Source of the DNA: Arthrobacter sp. SDTb3-6
GTDB taxonomy: Bacteria > Actinomycetota > Actinomycetes > Actinomycetales > Micrococcaceae
DNA: 64,000 nt
NCBI RefSeq assembly: GCF_013376095.1
Contig: NZ_JAAMFN010000006.1
Coordinates: forward strand, 62,001 to 126,000
Reading direction: 5' to 3'
In this document: in pieces, positions 32,788 through 43,240 of the stretch
Layout: every line of letters begins with the position of its first letter
Position numbering within the stretch: the stretch's first letter is position 1
The notes under the pieces: model-generated
The model's input: the letters and a program-made list of their open reading frames with translations, nothing else
Told to the model about the DNA's origin: nothing
The model's database searches: none
Translations under genes and position numbers: made by a program

Positions 32788-34457
32788 GACGACGTGGCCG
32801 CCGCGGCGCCGCGTCCGGCGCTCCGCCCCGAGAACAGGCAGCCGCCCAGAAAGGTCCCTTCCAGGGCCCGGTAGCCGTGGAGGCCGCCGCCGCCGAACCC
32901 GGCCGCCTCGCCCGCGGCGAAGAGCCCGGCGATGGGCCGGCCGTCGTCGTCCAGCACCTGGGAAGCCAGGTCCGTCTGGAGCCCGCCCAGGCTTTTGCGG
33001 GTCAGGGTGGAAAGACGCACCGCAATCAAGGGTCCGTGTTCGGGGGCCAGCAGCGGATGCGGCGGCACCACACGCATGAGCCGGTCCGTGGCGAAGCGGC
33101 GTGCCTCCCGGATGGCATTGAGCTGGGAGTCCTTGCCCAGGCCGCTGGTGACCTGCCGGTCCCGTGCCGCCAGCGTTTCGTAAAGGCCCTGCGGGTCAAC
33201 CAGGTCCTCACCGATGAGGCCGTTCATCCCCGCCGCCAACTCCTGGGCGGTTGTTGCCTGGAGGAAGTCGATCCCTGCGTCAAGGAACCGTTGCACCGGC
33301 CCGGCGGCACCGGGGAGGGCCCGCTTGGCCAGCAGTTTGACGTCCCGGCCGGTCAGGTCCGGGTTGTCCGCTGAACCGGACAGCGCAAACTCCTTGCCGA
33401 GGATGGTCTTGTTCAGCACAAACCAGGAATGGTCCCAACCGGTCGTGCCCAGGTGACGGAGCGTGCCCAGGGTGTCAAAGCCGGGAAACAAGGGGACGGG
33501 AAGCCTCCGGCCGGTTGCGTCGAGCCACAGCGGCGACGGTCCGGACAGGATGCGGACGCCGTGGTTGGGCCAGACCGGGTCAGGGTCGTGGATGCCTTCA
33601 GGGTAATGCCACATCCGGTCCGTATTGACCAGGCGGCCGCCTGCCGCGGCCACGGCCTGCTGGAACCGGCCGTCCACCGAGGCCGGGACGCCGGAGAGCA
33701 TGTGGCGGGGACTTGCCGTGCCGGGCCATTGGCGGCGCACCATGGCGTGGTTGCCGCCGATGCCCCCGCTGGTGGCCACGACGGCCCCGGCGGTGGCCGT
33801 GAAGGATCCCGCCACCTCCCGGCTGCTCGCCCCGCCCCGCCCGGCGGGGGAGGGCACCAGGACGTCGCCGCGCACCCCGGTGACGCGCCCGGCGTCGACC
33901 GTCAACGCCACGGCCCGGTGGCGGAAGGCCAGCTGGACGCGGCCTGCGGCGACCCCCTCGGCCACCTTGGCCAGGAAGGGCTCCAGGATGCCCGGCCCGG
34001 TGCCCCAGACCACGTGGAAGCGGGGGACGGAGTTGCCGTGGCCCTGGGCGTCGTAGCCGCCGCGCTCGGCCCATTGGACGAGCGGAAAGAAGCGCACGCC
34101 CAGCGAGTGCAGCCAGGCACGCTTTTCCCCGGCCGCAAAGTTGACGTAGGCCTGCGCCCACTGGCGGGCCCAATGGTCCTCGGGGCGGTCAAAGGCGGCG
34201 GAGCCCAGCCAGTCGGACAGGGCCAGTTCCGCCGTGTCCTTCACGCCCAGCCGGCGCTGCTCGGGTGAGTCCACCAGGAACAGCCCGCCCAGGGCCCAGT
34301 GCGCCTGCCCGCCCAGGGACGCTTCCGGTTCCTGGTCCAGCACCAGCACCCGGCGTCCGGCGTTGTAGGCCTCGGCCGCGCAGACCAGCCCGGACAGCCC
34401 GGCACCCACCACCACAACATCGGCGTGGAACGTGGACTCAACGCCATTGCTTTCCAT
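32784..34457 (-). CDS. FAD-binding dehydrogenase (fumarate reductase/KstD-like flavoprotein)
   Basis: A 557-residue flavoprotein. The FAD-binding dinucleotide motif is [21 protein letters not shown] with the acidic residue at LDQEP, and a second FAD-contact motif occurs near the C terminus ([26 protein letters not shown]). [20 protein letters not shown] and the [19 protein letters not shown] region match the actinobacterial FAD-binding dehydrogenase family related to 3-ketosteroid dehydrogenases and fumarate reductases. The substrate is unknown. It is followed by the hydrolase gene in a translationally coupled pair and is divergent from pyrD (86 bases apart). Confidence 0.88.
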   Translation of the reverse strand: MESNGVESTFHADVVVVGAGLSGLVCAAEAYNAGRRVLVLDQEPEASLGGQAHWALGGLFLVDSPEQRRLGVKDTAELALSDWLGSAAFDRPEDHWARQWAQAYVNFAAGEKRAWLHSLGVRFFPLVQWAERGGYDAQGHGNSVPRFHVVWGTGPGILEPFLAKVAEGVAAGRVQLAFRHRAVALTVDAGRVTGVRGDVLVPSPAGRGGASSREVAGSFTATAGAVVATSGGIGGNHAMVRRQWPGTASPRHMLSGVPASVDGRFQQAVAAAGGRLVNTDRMWHYPEGIHDPDPVWPNHGVRILSGPSPLWLDATGRRLPVPLFPGFDTLGTLRHLGTTGWDHSWFVLNKTILGKEFALSGSADNPDLTGRDVKLLAKRALPGAAGPVQRFLDAGIDFLQATTAQELAAGMNGLIGEDLVDPQGLYETLAARDRQVTSGLGKDSQLNAIREARRFATDRLMRVVPPHPLLAPEHGPLIAVRLSTLTRKSLGGLQTDLASQVLDDDGRPIAGLFAAGEAAGFGGGGLHGYRALEGTFLGGCLFSGRSAGRGAAAATSS

Positions 34458-34543
34458 CCCGCCATGCTAGCGCCTGGCGCGCCGGCATGACGCGCAGGGC
34501 CGGACGTTTTGCAGATGCGCCCGCGAGACGGAAAACTGGTGGC

Positions 34544-35611
34544 ATGCGCATATACCCCACTTTTTTTCGGCTCTGCTTTTCCTGGATGGACGCCGAACGG
34601 GCGCACAAGATCGGTTTCACGCTGATCAAGGCCGCGCACCGCGTTGGCGCAGGCGCCGTGCTGCGGCGCATGTTCGCCCCGCCCCCGTCGCTGCAGACCA
34701 CCGCCTTCGGGCTCACCTTTCCCACCCCGTTCGGCCTGGCCGCCGGCTTCGACAAGGAAGGCAAGGGCATCAACGCCCTGGCCAACCTCGGGTTCGGCCA
34801 CATCGAGGTCGGCACCATCACCGGCCGCCCGCAGCCCGGGAACCCGCAGCCGCGCCTGTTCCGGCTCGTGGAGGACCGGGCCGTCATCAACCGCATGGGC
34901 TTCAACAACGACGGCGCCGCGGCCGTGGCGCCGCGCCTCGCCAGGGCGCTGGCCGAGCTGGGCGGCAGCTATCCGGCGGTGCGCCCCGTGGTGGGGGTGA
35001 ACATTGGCAAGACCAAGGCCGTGGAGCTGGACGACGCGGTGGCCGACTACCTCGTCAGTGCCCGCACCCTGGCGCCGTCCGCCGACTACCTGGTGGTCAA
35101 TGTCAGTTCCCCAAACACGCCAGGGCTGCGCCTGCTGCAAAACGTCGAAACGCTGCGTCCGTTGTTGTCCGGCGTACGTGAGGCGGCGGACTCCGCGGCG
35201 GGACGGCACGTGCCCTTGCTGGTCAAGATTGCCCCCGACCTTTCCGATGCGGACGTGGCCGAGGTTGCGGCGCTGGCACTGGACCTGGGCCTCGACGGGA
35301 TCATCTGCACCAACACCACCATCAGCCGCGATGGCCTGGCCAGCCCGGCGGCCCTGGTGGAGGCAAAGGGCGCCGGCGGGCTGTCCGGCGCGCCGCTGAA
35401 GGCGCGGTCCTTGGACGTTCTCCGCCAGCTGAAGGCCGCCGTGGGGGACCGGCTGGTCCTGGTCTCGGTGGGCGGGGTGGAAACCGGCACCGAAGTGCAG
35501 GAGCGCCTCGATGCCGGTGCCACGCTGGTCCAGGGCTACACGGCATTCCTGTACGAGGGCCCGTTCTGGGCGGCCCGCATCAACAAGGAACTCGCGGCGC
35601 TGCGGCGGTAG
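34544..35611 (+). CDS. pyrD: Dihydroorotate dehydrogenase (quinone), class 2
   Basis: A 355-residue flavoenzyme converting dihydroorotate to orotate with reduction of membrane quinone, in pyrimidine synthesis. The N-terminal about 40 residues form the amphipathic membrane-association helices ([18 protein letters not shown]). FMN and substrate motifs are [24 protein letters not shown], and the catalytic Ser in [14 protein letters not shown]. The C terminus has [20 protein letters not shown] and [15 protein letters not shown] 34544 is the start, with only a weak TGGTGG ribosome site. The gene stands alone, not in a pyr operon. Confidence 0.96.
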   Translation: MRIYPTFFRLCFSWMDAERAHKIGFTLIKAAHRVGAGAVLRRMFAPPPSLQTTAFGLTFPTPFGLAAGFDKEGKGINALANLGFGHIEVGTITGRPQPGNPQPRLFRLVEDRAVINRMGFNNDGAAAVAPRLARALAELGGSYPAVRPVVGVNIGKTKAVELDDAVADYLVSARTLAPSADYLVVNVSSPNTPGLRLLQNVETLRPLLSGVREAADSAAGRHVPLLVKIAPDLSDADVAEVAALALDLGLDGIICTNTTISRDGLASPAALVEAKGAGGLSGAPLKARSLDVLRQLKAAVGDRLVLVSVGGVETGTEVQERLDAGATLVQGYTAFLYEGPFWAARINKELAALRR

Positions 35612-35628
35612 CGGCGCCGAAAAGCGAA

Positions 35629-35742
35629 GGCCTGGCCCGGAGCTGGGAATCCCGGAGCGAGGATGGATTTTGCACGCGAGGCACGAGCGGCAAAATCCTA
35701 CCGCGAGCGAGGGATTCCCAGCTCCGGGGCCGGGCCGTTTTT
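35629..35742. repeat. Large extragenic palindrome between pyrD and the aldo-keto reductase gene
   Basis: Inverted repeat with arms of about 45 bases (35629-35673 and 35690-35736). The core GGAGCTGGGAATCCC is perfectly repeated on the other strand, as are GGATTTTGC/GCAAAATCC at the loop ends, with a few mismatches between. TTTTT follows at 35738-35742. It lies between converging genes and can act as a terminator; the arms are far longer than a normal terminator needs. Confidence 0.75.
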
Positions 35743-35758
35743 GGCATCAGGCTTGGCG

Positions 35759-36763
35759 TCAGGCCGGGCGCGAGGCCGGGCTGACCGTCTGGGCGGGGTC
35801 GTTGATGATGCTGGGGGCCAGTGCCGCATCAATGGCGGCCATGAGCTCCGCCGGGATCTTCACGCCGGAGGCCTTCACGTTCTCCGCCACCTGTTCGGGC
35901 CGTGAGGCACCCACGAGCGCCGTGGCCACGTTGTCGTTCTGCAGCACCCAGGCGATGGCCAGCTGCGCCATTGACAGTCCCAGTTCCTCGGCAACCGGAC
36001 GCAGTTTCTGCACGTTCTCCAGGATGGCGTCGTCCAGGTAACGGCTGATCGTGGACTTGCCGCCGTGCTCGTCCGTGGCGCGGGAACCGGCGGGCGCGGG
36101 CTGCCCCGGGAGGTACTTGCCGGAGAGCATGCCCTGGGCCATCGGCGACCACACCACCTGGGACATGCCCAGTTCCCTGGCCGCGGGGATGACCTCGGGC
36201 TCAATCACGCGCCACAGCGCGTTGTACTGCGGCTGGTTGGACACCAGTGAAAAGCCTGCCTCACGGGCCAGGGCCTGGCCGCGGCGCATCTGGTCCGCCG
36301 TCCACTCGCTGACGCCGATGTAGAGTGCCTTGCCCTGGCGCACGACGTCGGCAAAGGCGGCAATGGTCTCCTCCAACGGCGTCTCATGATCAAAGCGGTG
36401 CGCCTGGTACAGGTCCACATAGTCCATGCCCAGGCGGCGCAGCGAGCCGTTGATGCCCTCCATGATGTGCTTGCGGGAGAGCCCGGCGTCGTTGGGCCCC
36501 TTCGGCCCCACCGGCCAGTACACCTTGGTGAAGACTTCCAGGGACTCGCGGCGTTCGTTGGCCAGCGCTGCGCCAAGCACCTCTTCGGCCTTGCCGTTCG
36601 CGTAGGCGTCTGCCGTGTCGAAGGTGGTGATGCCGGCGTCGAGCGCCGCGCGCACGCAGGAGGCGGCGACGTCATTCTCCACCTGGGATCCGTGGGTCAG
36701 CCAGTTGCCGTAGGTGATTTCAGTGATTTTCAGGCCCGAACGGCCCAGGTAGCGGTATTCCAT
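35759..36763 (-). CDS. Aldo-keto reductase (voltage-gated K-channel beta / YghZ-like)
   Basis: A 334-residue NAD(P)H-dependent reductase with the catalytic tetrad visible: Asp and Tyr in DTADAYANGKAEEVLG, Lys in VFTKVYWP, and His in YQAHRFD. The cofactor part near the end has ATALVGASRPEQVAENV. The N-terminal EYRYLGRSGLKITEITYGNW groups it with the K-channel beta-subunit branch of aldo-keto reductases. These act on various aldehydes; the true substrate is unknown. ATG 36763 follows GGGGTGC. Open frame further upstream has no ribosome site and was not used. Confidence 0.93.
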   Translation of the reverse strand: MEYRYLGRSGLKITEITYGNWLTHGSQVENDVAASCVRAALDAGITTFDTADAYANGKAEEVLGAALANERRESLEVFTKVYWPVGPKGPNDAGLSRKHIMEGINGSLRRLGMDYVDLYQAHRFDHETPLEETIAAFADVVRQGKALYIGVSEWTADQMRRGQALAREAGFSLVSNQPQYNALWRVIEPEVIPAARELGMSQVVWSPMAQGMLSGKYLPGQPAPAGSRATDEHGGKSTISRYLDDAILENVQKLRPVAEELGLSMAQLAIAWVLQNDNVATALVGASRPEQVAENVKASGVKIPAELMAAIDAALAPSIINDPAQTVSPASRPA

Positions 36764-36903
36764 GCACCCCAGCCTAGCGGCCGAAGGGCCCCGCCAAGCG
36801 AAGCGGGCGCTGGCGGCGCTTAAAGCACGACGCCGGACCCTTCCGTGGGGAAGCGTCCGGCGCGTAGCGTGCCTGGCTGGCAGTGGCGAAGGCGGGGCAG
36901 GGG

Positions 36904-37506
36904 TCAGCTGGGCCATTCCCCGCGCTTGACCATGGGCTTGGGCAGGCGCAGGCGGCGGAACTGCAGCGAGCGCATCGTGCCGTACCAGACCACGCCGGAG
37001 TCGACCGTCTTGAACTTTGCCACGAGCTGGCGCTTGAGCTTGCGGGACATGAACCAGGCGTCGATGGCCACGCCGGCCACCATGACCCAGAACAGCAGGA
37101 AGATGTAGACTTGCGAACCGTTCGTGGAGGGAATGACCACCGTGAGAATGACGATCGCCAGTGCCAGGAACATGACGTATTCACCGAGGCTGAAGCGGGC
37201 GTCGACAAAGTCGCGGGCAAAGCGCTTTTGCGGTCCCTTGTCGCGGATCGGCAGGAAGCGTTCCTCGCCGGTGTCGAGGGCGCGGCGCATGCGGGCCTGC
37301 TCTTCGCGGCGGGCGTCGCGGGCAGCCTCCTTGGCTGCGGCACGGTCGTTCGGGACCAGGGGCCGCTTGCGGGCGGCCTCCCGTTCCTTACGCGAAGGCG
37401 TGGGTACGCCCTTGGCCGACTGCGGGTCCCGGGACCTGTCAATCGGCGCGGAGGGGGCAGGCGTGGCCTGCGGGTCGGGGGCTTGATCTTTCTTACGTCC
37501 AAACAC
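36904..37506 (-). CDS. DUF3043 membrane protein
   Basis: A 200-residue protein beginning FGRKKDQAPDPQ after the initiator, the usual start of DUF3043. The first 110 residues are charged (SRKEREAARKRPLVPNDRAAAKEAARDARREEQ). Two transmembrane helices (EYVMFLALAIVILTVVIP and VYIFLLFWVMVAGVAIDAWF) and a basic cytoplasmic tail with RKLKRQLVAKFK follow. The function is unknown; the family is nearly universal in actinobacteria. The start is GTG 37506. It is divergent from the M20 dipeptidase gene, 72 bases away. Confidence 0.85.
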   Translation of the reverse strand: MFGRKKDQAPDPQATPAPSAPIDRSRDPQSAKGVPTPSRKEREAARKRPLVPNDRAAAKEAARDARREEQARMRRALDTGEERFLPIRDKGPQKRFARDFVDARFSLGEYVMFLALAIVILTVVIPSTNGSQVYIFLLFWVMVAGVAIDAWFMSRKLKRQLVAKFKTVDSGVVWYGTMRSLQFRRLRLPKPMVKRGEWPS

Positions 37507-37565
37507 CCGTAAAGGATACCCCGGAAGCGGGCCGCCCCTTGACGAAGTGCCTGCGTCCGCGGCGG

Positions 37566-37571
37566 TAGGCT
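37566..37571 (+). promoter_or_regulatory. -10 box of a leaderless promoter (M20 dipeptidase)
   Basis: TAGGCT fits TANNNT and ends seven bases before the ATG at 37579; no Shine-Dalgarno sequence is present between. The mRNA probably begins at or next to the start codon. Confidence 0.45.
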
Positions 37572-37578
37572 GGCCATC

Positions 37579-39003
37579 ATGACTGATCAAACCCTTTCCC
37601 CTTCCCATGCCGGTCCCGGCGCCGGGGTCCCCGTCGACGGGCTGCGGGCCAGCGTTGGCCGCAACTTTGCCGCCACCGTCGCCGAGCTGAAGGACCTTGT
37701 CGCCATCCCGGGCATCGCCTGGGACGCCTTTGACCCCGCCGCGCTGGACCGCAGCGCGGCGGCGGTGGCGGACCTGGTCCGCGGACTGGGCCTGGAGGAC
37801 GTGCAGGTCCTGCGCGTCAACAAGGACGACGGTACGCCCGGCGGGCCCGCCGTCGTCGCCCGCAAGCGGGCCCGTCCCGGCCACCCGACCGTGGTCCTCT
37901 ACGCCCACCACGACGTCCAGCCACCCGGCGACCCGGCGTTGTGGGAGACCGAGCCGTTCACGGCCGTCGAGAAGGGCGGGCGCCTCTTCGGGCGCGGTGC
38001 CGCGGACGACAAGGCCGGGATCATGGCCCACATCGGTGCCATGCGCGCGGTCCAGGAGGTGCTGGGCGCCGACTTCGGGCTCGGCGTCACCCTGTTCATT
38101 GAAGGCGAGGAGGAGGCGGGTTCGCCAACGTTCCGCACCTTCCTGCAGACCCATCGCGAGCTCCTGGCCGGCGATGTCATAGTCGTCGCCGACTCCGCCA
38201 ACTGGAAGGTTGGCGTTCCGGCCCTCACCACGAGCCTCCGCGGCCTGGCCGATGGCACCGTGGAGGTCCGCGTGCTGGACCACGCCGTGCACTCCGGCAT
38301 GTTTGGCGGTCCCATCCTGGATGCGCCGACGCTGCTGGCCCGCTTGATTGCCACCTTCCACGACGACGCCGGTTCCGTCGCCATCGAGGGCCTGGCCACG
38401 GGGGAGCACGCAGTCCTGGACTACCCGGAGGCGGCCTTCCGGGCCGACGCCGCCGTCGTGGACGGCGCCACCCTGGCCGGCACCGGCAGCATCACGTCCC
38501 GCCTCTGGGACAAGCCGGCCCTGTCCATCATCGGTATGGACATCCCGTCCGTGGCCATGAGTTCGAACACGCTGCTGCCGGCGGCCCGCGCGAAGGTCAG
38601 CCTGCGCCTGGCACCGGGACAGGACCCGCAGGCCGCCATGGCGGCGCTGGCCGCACATGTCCACAAGCACGCACCGTTCGGTGCCCGTGTCACCTTCACC
38701 CCGGGGGAGGCCGGCCAGCCCTTCGCCACCGACACCAGGGCCCCGGCCGCGCGGACCGCCTTGTGGGCGCTGGGAGAGTCCTGGGGCGTCCCTGCCGTGG
38801 AGAGCGGCATGGGCGGCTCCATCCCCTTCATTGCAGACCTGAACGAGGTGTTCCCGTCGGCACAGATTCTGGTCACAGGTGTGGAGGACCCCGATTCCCG
38901 GGCGCACAGCGCCAACGAATCGCTCCACCTGGGTGACTTTGAAAAGGCCATCACCGCCGAGGCGCTCCTGCTGGCCGCCATGAACAGGCCCGCTGCGGGA
39001 TAG
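37579..39003 (+). CDS. M20 family dipeptidase
   Basis: A 474-residue zinc peptidase of the M20/CNDP-like type. Metal-site residues are seen in VLYAHHDVQPPGDPALW, FGRGAADDKAGIMAHIGA and FIEGEEEAGSPTF; the dimerisation domain contains VRVLDHAVHSGMFGG. The C-terminal His ligand is in RAHSANESLHLGDFEK. The enzyme is expected to be cytoplasmic, as there is no signal peptide. Its ATG lies seven bases after a -10-like TAGGCT with no ribosome site, so translation from a leaderless message is likely. Confidence 0.93.
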   Translation: MTDQTLSPSHAGPGAGVPVDGLRASVGRNFAATVAELKDLVAIPGIAWDAFDPAALDRSAAAVADLVRGLGLEDVQVLRVNKDDGTPGGPAVVARKRARPGHPTVVLYAHHDVQPPGDPALWETEPFTAVEKGGRLFGRGAADDKAGIMAHIGAMRAVQEVLGADFGLGVTLFIEGEEEAGSPTFRTFLQTHRELLAGDVIVVADSANWKVGVPALTTSLRGLADGTVEVRVLDHAVHSGMFGGPILDAPTLLARLIATFHDDAGSVAIEGLATGEHAVLDYPEAAFRADAAVVDGATLAGTGSITSRLWDKPALSIIGMDIPSVAMSSNTLLPAARAKVSLRLAPGQDPQAAMAALAAHVHKHAPFGARVTFTPGEAGQPFATDTRAPAARTALWALGESWGVPAVESGMGGSIPFIADLNEVFPSAQILVTGVEDPDSRAHSANESLHLGDFEKAITAEALLLAAMNRPAAG

Positions 39004-39125
39004 CCGCCGTTCCCGCCCGCCGTGACAGTGCGCGGGAACACAACCGGCAGGCGCTTGGTTGAAATGGTTAGCGCCCGTGCCGGGCCCGACGTAGCATGTA
39101 TTTGTACCCCACGTAAGGAAATGCC

Positions 39126-39509
39126 ATGACCGCAAATGCCCACGAAGACACCACCACTGCCGTTGATGTGGCTGAACTGCCCAGCCACGGCGTGCAGATC
39201 AGCGACGTTGCCGCCGGAAAGGTGCGCAGCCTGCTTGAACAGGAAGGCCGCACCGACCTGCGCCTGCGTGTTGCCGTGCAGCCCGGCGGTTGCTCCGGAC
39301 TGATCTACCAGCTCTACTTTGACGAGCGCCTCCTGGATGGCGACGCAGTCCGTGAGTTTGACGGCGTCGAGGTGGTCATCGACAAGATGAGCGTGCCTTA
39401 CCTGGATGGTGCCAGCATCGACTTTGAAGACACCATTTCCAAACAGGGCTTCACCATTGACAACCCGAACGCCGGAGGCTCCTGTGCCTGTGGCGACTCG
39501 TTCCACTAA
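39126..39509 (+). CDS. erpA: Iron-sulfur cluster insertion protein (HesB/IscA/ErpA family)
   Basis: A 127-residue A-type carrier. The three conserved cysteines are seen in PGGCSGLIYQL and the C-terminal GGSCACGDSFH. ErpA-type proteins transfer Fe-S clusters to apo-enzymes. An N-terminal extension of about 20 residues precedes the domain. ATG 39126 follows AAGGAAATGCC. It lies just upstream of the cytochrome oxidase genes, which suits a role in maturing respiratory proteins such as the Rieske subunit encoded at 45847; that link is inference. Confidence 0.9.
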   Translation: MTANAHEDTTTAVDVAELPSHGVQISDVAAGKVRSLLEQEGRTDLRLRVAVQPGGCSGLIYQLYFDERLLDGDAVREFDGVEVVIDKMSVPYLDGASIDFEDTISKQGFTIDNPNAGGSCACGDSFH

Positions 39510-39691
39510 CCAAGCACTCGTACCCGATGGGGGGCCCGCCGGCGGTTTTTCGTTTTTGCTGCCGACGCACGGTGGGTTTGGTGCGCATTTGGCGCGCCAT
39601 GGCGGTAAGCTCTACATCGAGTAGTAAAACCCGTTTCGCACCGCAGGTCCCAAGCCTGCCCGGTGCGCAGTAACAAGAGGAAGGGCCGTCT

Positions 39692-40561
39692 GTGAGTTCG
39701 CAGGACCGAACCGGCAGCCGACGCGCAAAAGTCATCCCCATAGCCGGGCTGGCCATTGCCGGAGCGTTAGCTTTGTCTGGATGTACGGCAGAGAATAAGA
39801 ATGGCTGGTTGCCATCCACCCGTGAAACGACCAACCACACGGCAGGGATCATTGACCTGTGGGTCAACACCTGGATCACGGTTTTGATTATTGGCCTTAT
39901 TACGTGGGGCCTGATCATCTGGTGCATCATCGCCTACCGCCGCCGCAAGGGGGCCACCGGCTTCCCCCGCCAAACCAGCTACAACCTCCCCCTGGAGGTG
40001 TTCTACGTGCTGGTGCCGCTTTTCATGGTGCTCGTGTTCTTCCACTTCACCGACGTCCAGCAGCAGTCCATCAATGCACGGGTATCCCATCCGGACCTCA
40101 CCGTAGACGTCCGGGCCAAGCAATGGTCCTGGGACTTCAACTACCTGCAGGGCAGCAACGTTGCCGAGCCCGTTTACGACGTAGGCGTCCAGGCGCAGTT
40201 GGACGGCAAGACGTTCGACAAGTCGACACTTCCCACCCTGTACCTGCCGATCAACAAGAGCGTTGAACTGCAGCTCAACTCCCGTGACGTCATCCACTCC
40301 TTCTGGGTGCCGGCGTTCCTGGACAAGAAGGACGTCCTCCCCGGCGTCACCAACTACATGACACTGACGCCCACCGCCCTCGGCGAGTACGACGGCAAGT
40401 GCGCGGAGCTGTGTGGCGAGTACCACTCGGAGATGCTCTTCAACGTCAAGGTGGTTACGGAGGCTGAGTTTGAAGCCCACATGGCCTCCCTGCAGGCCAA
40501 AGGCCAGGTTGGCCATCTTGGCGGCAAGTATGACCGCAATCCGAACCAGAACCAGAAGTAG
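39692..40561 (+). CDS. ctaC: Cytochrome c oxidase subunit II
   Basis: A 289-residue lipoprotein subunit of the aa3 oxidase. A signal peptide ends in the lipobox LALSGC. Two transmembrane helices ([20 protein letters not shown] and [19 protein letters not shown]) are followed by the periplasm-facing cupredoxin domain with the CuA site: His in [10 protein letters not shown], then [12 protein letters not shown] with two Cys, His and Met. It takes electrons from cytochrome c and passes them to subunit I. GTG 39692 follows AAGAGGAAGGG. ctaD starts 14 bases after its stop. Confidence 0.96.
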   Translation: MSSQDRTGSRRAKVIPIAGLAIAGALALSGCTAENKNGWLPSTRETTNHTAGIIDLWVNTWITVLIIGLITWGLIIWCIIAYRRRKGATGFPRQTSYNLPLEVFYVLVPLFMVLVFFHFTDVQQQSINARVSHPDLTVDVRAKQWSWDFNYLQGSNVAEPVYDVGVQAQLDGKTFDKSTLPTLYLPINKSVELQLNSRDVIHSFWVPAFLDKKDVLPGVTNYMTLTPTALGEYDGKCAELCGEYHSEMLFNVKVVTEAEFEAHMASLQAKGQVGHLGGKYDRNPNQNQK

Positions 40562-40575
40562 GGGGGAAGAGGAAA

Positions 40576-42282
40576 GTGTCTACACTCGAGTACTCGGCAG
40601 CTGAAGTCAGTTCAGCTGCTCCTAGGGTGGTCCCCGTGTCCAAGGGACGCATTGTCGTCAACTGGATTACGTCCACCGACCACAAGACGATCGGTTACAT
40701 GTACCTGATCGCCTCATTTATCTTCTTCTGTCTTGGTGGCGTCATGGCGCTCATCATCCGGGCGGAGCTGTTTGAGCCCGGCATGCAGATCCTGCAGACC
40801 AAGGATCAGTACAACCAGCTGTTCACCATGCACGGCACCATCATGCTGCTCATGTTTGCCACCCCGCTCTTTGCCGGCTTCGCAAATGTGATCATGCCGC
40901 TGCAAATCGGTGCGCCTGACGTCGCATTCCCACGCCTGAACGCACTGGCCTTCTGGTTCTTCCTGTTTGGCAGCACCATTGCAGTCTCCGGCTTCATCAC
41001 CCCGCAGGGTGCTGCCGCCTTCGGCTGGTTTGCCTACGCGCCGCTGTCCAACACGACGTTCAGCCCCGGTGTCGGTGGCGACTTGTGGGTGTTTGGCCTA
41101 GCCCTGTCGGGCTTTGGCACGATTCTTGGTTCGGTCAACTTCATCACCACGATCATCACCCTGCGTGCCCCCGGCATGACCATGTGGCGGATGCCCATCT
41201 TCACATGGAACACGCTCATCACGGCCATCCTGGTCCTCATGGCGTTCCCGCCGCTGGCCGCCGCCCTGTTCGCCCTGGGTGCCGACCGCCGCTTCGGGGC
41301 GCACATCTTTGATCCGGAAAATGGCGGTGCCATGCTGTGGCAGCACCTGTTCTGGTTCTTCGGCCACCCCGAGGTGTACATCATTGCCCTGCCGTTCTTC
41401 GGCATCGTGTCCGAAATTTTCCCGGTCTTCAGCCGGAAACCCGTCTTCGGCTACAAGGGCCTGGTCTTCGCCACCATTTCCATTGCGGCCCTGTCCGTGA
41501 CGGTGTGGGCCCACCACATGTACGTCACCGGCCAGGTCATGCTGCCGTTCTTCTCCTTCATGACGATGCTGATCGCCGTTCCAACCGGCGTGAAGTTCTT
41601 CAACTGGATCGGCACCATGTGGCGCGGTTCGCTGACCTTTGAGACGCCCATGCTGTGGAGCCTCGGCTTCATCGTCACGTTCCTCTTCGGCGGCCTGACC
41701 GGCATCATCCTGGCCTCCCCGCCGCTGGACTTCCACGTTTCGGACACCTACTTCGTGGTGGCGCACTTCCACTACGTGGTCTTCGGCACGGTGGTGTTCG
41801 CCATGTTCGCCGGCTTCTACTTCTGGTGGCCCAAGTGGACCGGCAAGATGCTCAACGAGCGCCTGGGCAAGATCCACTTCTGGATGCTGTTCCTCGGCTT
41901 CCACGGAACGTTCCTGATCCAGCACTGGCTCGGCGTGCTGGGCATGCCCCGCCGCTACGCGGACTACATGCCGCAGGATGGCTTCACCTGGATGAACCAG
42001 TTCTCCACAATCTCCTCGTTCGTGCTTGGCGCGTCCATGATCCCATGGTTCTGGAACGTGTACATCACCTGGCGCAGTGCCAAGAAGGTTGAAGTTGACG
42101 ACCCCTGGGGCTTTGGTGCCTCGCTGGAGTGGGCCACGTCCTGCCCGCCGCCGCGCCACAACTTCACGTCCCTGCCGCGCATCCGTTCCGAGCGTCCCGC
42201 ACTTGACCTGCACCACCCGGAATTGGCACCGCACTACCAGCCGGCACCCGTGGCCGCGTCATCGAAGGGAGACGCCCAGTGA
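40576..42282 (+). CDS. ctaD: Cytochrome c oxidase subunit I
   Basis: A 568-residue haem-copper oxidase with 12 membrane helices. Haem a ligand His is in [11 protein letters not shown]; CuB and cross-linked His-Tyr are in [11 protein letters not shown]; two further CuB His are in [10 protein letters not shown]; haem a and a3 ligands are in [10 protein letters not shown]. The active site reduces O2 to water while pumping protons. The start is GTG 40576 behind GGGGGAAGAGGAAA. The end overlaps the ctaF start as GTGA. Confidence 0.98.
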   Translation: MSTLEYSAAEVSSAAPRVVPVSKGRIVVNWITSTDHKTIGYMYLIASFIFFCLGGVMALIIRAELFEPGMQILQTKDQYNQLFTMHGTIMLLMFATPLFAGFANVIMPLQIGAPDVAFPRLNALAFWFFLFGSTIAVSGFITPQGAAAFGWFAYAPLSNTTFSPGVGGDLWVFGLALSGFGTILGSVNFITTIITLRAPGMTMWRMPIFTWNTLITAILVLMAFPPLAAALFALGADRRFGAHIFDPENGGAMLWQHLFWFFGHPEVYIIALPFFGIVSEIFPVFSRKPVFGYKGLVFATISIAALSVTVWAHHMYVTGQVMLPFFSFMTMLIAVPTGVKFFNWIGTMWRGSLTFETPMLWSLGFIVTFLFGGLTGIILASPPLDFHVSDTYFVVAHFHYVVFGTVVFAMFAGFYFWWPKWTGKMLNERLGKIHFWMLFLGFHGTFLIQHWLGVLGMPRRYADYMPQDGFTWMNQFSTISSFVLGASMIPWFWNVYITWRSAKKVEVDDPWGFGASLEWATSCPPPRHNFTSLPRIRSERPALDLHHPELAPHYQPAPVAASSKGDAQ

Positions 42283-42680
42283 AGGTAGAATCCTGGCTCT
42301 TTATCCTTATCGGTCTTTTCTTCATCCCCGTCGGAACGGTGTACGGCTTCATGGTCGGCTGGCACGAACACGTCGGCTACCTGGCGCTTTACCTGCTGGC
42401 TGGCATGTGCCTGATGATCGGTGCGTATTCGTACTACACCGGCAACCGCGTCGGTCCCCGTCCTGAGGACAGGGTGGACGCTGAAGTGCACGAGGGATCC
42501 GGTGAACAGGGCCACTTCAGCCCCTGGAGCTGGTGGCCGCTGGTATTGGGGCTGGCTGCCGCGTCCGGTTTCATGGGCCTGGCAGTGGGCTGGTGGATCG
42601 TCTTTTTCGGCGCCGGCCTGGCAGTGATCGCACTGGTTGGCTGGGTGTACGAATACAGCCGCGGAGACCACGCACACTAG
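42279..42680 (+). CDS. ctaF: Cytochrome c oxidase subunit IV (actinobacterial)
   Basis: A 133-residue membrane protein with four hydrophobic helices, starting [23 protein letters not shown] after the initiator, as in actinobacterial CtaF. It is an accessory subunit of the aa3 oxidase in the bcc-aa3 supercomplex. GTG 42279 overlaps the ctaD stop codon, so synthesis is coupled. A strong terminator at 42724-42765 closes the ctaCDF operon. Confidence 0.93.
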   Translation: MKVESWLFILIGLFFIPVGTVYGFMVGWHEHVGYLALYLLAGMCLMIGAYSYYTGNRVGPRPEDRVDAEVHEGSGEQGHFSPWSWWPLVLGLAAASGFMGLAVGWWIVFFGAGLAVIALVGWVYEYSRGDHAH

Positions 42681-42723
42681 CCCGGGAAACAACGTCCCGC
42701 GGTGTGTGAACCCGCACAGCGAC

Positions 42724-42765
42724 AAAGGGCCCGTCCCCCACTTGAAAGTGGGGGACGGGCCCTTT
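42724..42765. terminator. Strong terminator after ctaF
   Basis: Perfect 19-bp stem AAAGGGCCCGTCCCCCACT (42724-42742) / AGTGGGGGACGGGCCCTTT (42747-42765) with loop TGAA. T-rich ends on both strands fit bidirectional use by the converging ctaF and HPr genes. Confidence 0.92.
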
Positions 42766-42857
42766 GCCTTTAATCCTGACTTTAATCCACGAACCACACC
42801 GGGGATCGGTTCCGGCGCGGGATGCTGCGGGCGGCCAGGCACCCCGGGAGGGCCTGT

Positions 42858-43160
42858 TCAGCGCGGATGGTTCAGGGTGGGGTCCTTGAGGTCGGTTGCC
42901 AGAAGCTCGGCGAGTCCGTCCACGGCCGCCCGGGTGGCGCCGTCGTCCTGCACCGATGCGGCGACGGAGACCACCACTTCGGTGCCGCACGCGAAGTCTG
43001 CCGTCATGACCTCCAGGAGCGAACGGCCGTCCACGGGCTCCAGGCCCTCCCTGGCAAGGGTGATTGGCAGTCCCGTTGCGTTGACGGCACGGACAAAGAC
43101 CGCAGCCGGCCGTGCGTGGAGGCCCACACTGGCCGCTATGGTGGCTTTCCGGGTGTACAT
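42858..43160 (-). CDS. ptsH: HPr family phosphocarrier protein
   Basis: A 100-residue HPr. The phosphorylated histidine is His15 in GLHARPAAVFVRAV, followed by the usual helix; the regulatory serine region is DGRSLLEVM. HPr passes phosphate from Enzyme I to sugar-specific PTS enzymes. No Enzyme I or permease gene is in the window, so this copy is separate from a PTS operon. It is divergent from a HutC-type GntR regulator, 80 bases away, which might control it. The C terminus is about ten residues longer than the minimum. Confidence 0.92.
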   Translation of the reverse strand: MYTRKATIAASVGLHARPAAVFVRAVNATGLPITLAREGLEPVDGRSLLEVMTADFACGTEVVVSVAASVQDDGATRAAVDGLAELLATDLKDPTLNHPR

Positions 43161-43240
43161 TGCTCGCTCCTTGGCGGTAGTTGCTTTACATATTGAGAGT
43201 AGTCGTGTTTTAGGCTGGAAATGGCCAATAAAGGAGTTTC

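Noticed and set aside
36904-39135. A 743-codon open frame on the minus strand
   Set aside because: Only its last 200 codons (the DUF3043 gene) have a real family match. The rest is antisense to the M20 dipeptidase gene and reads as GC-rich shadow sequence.
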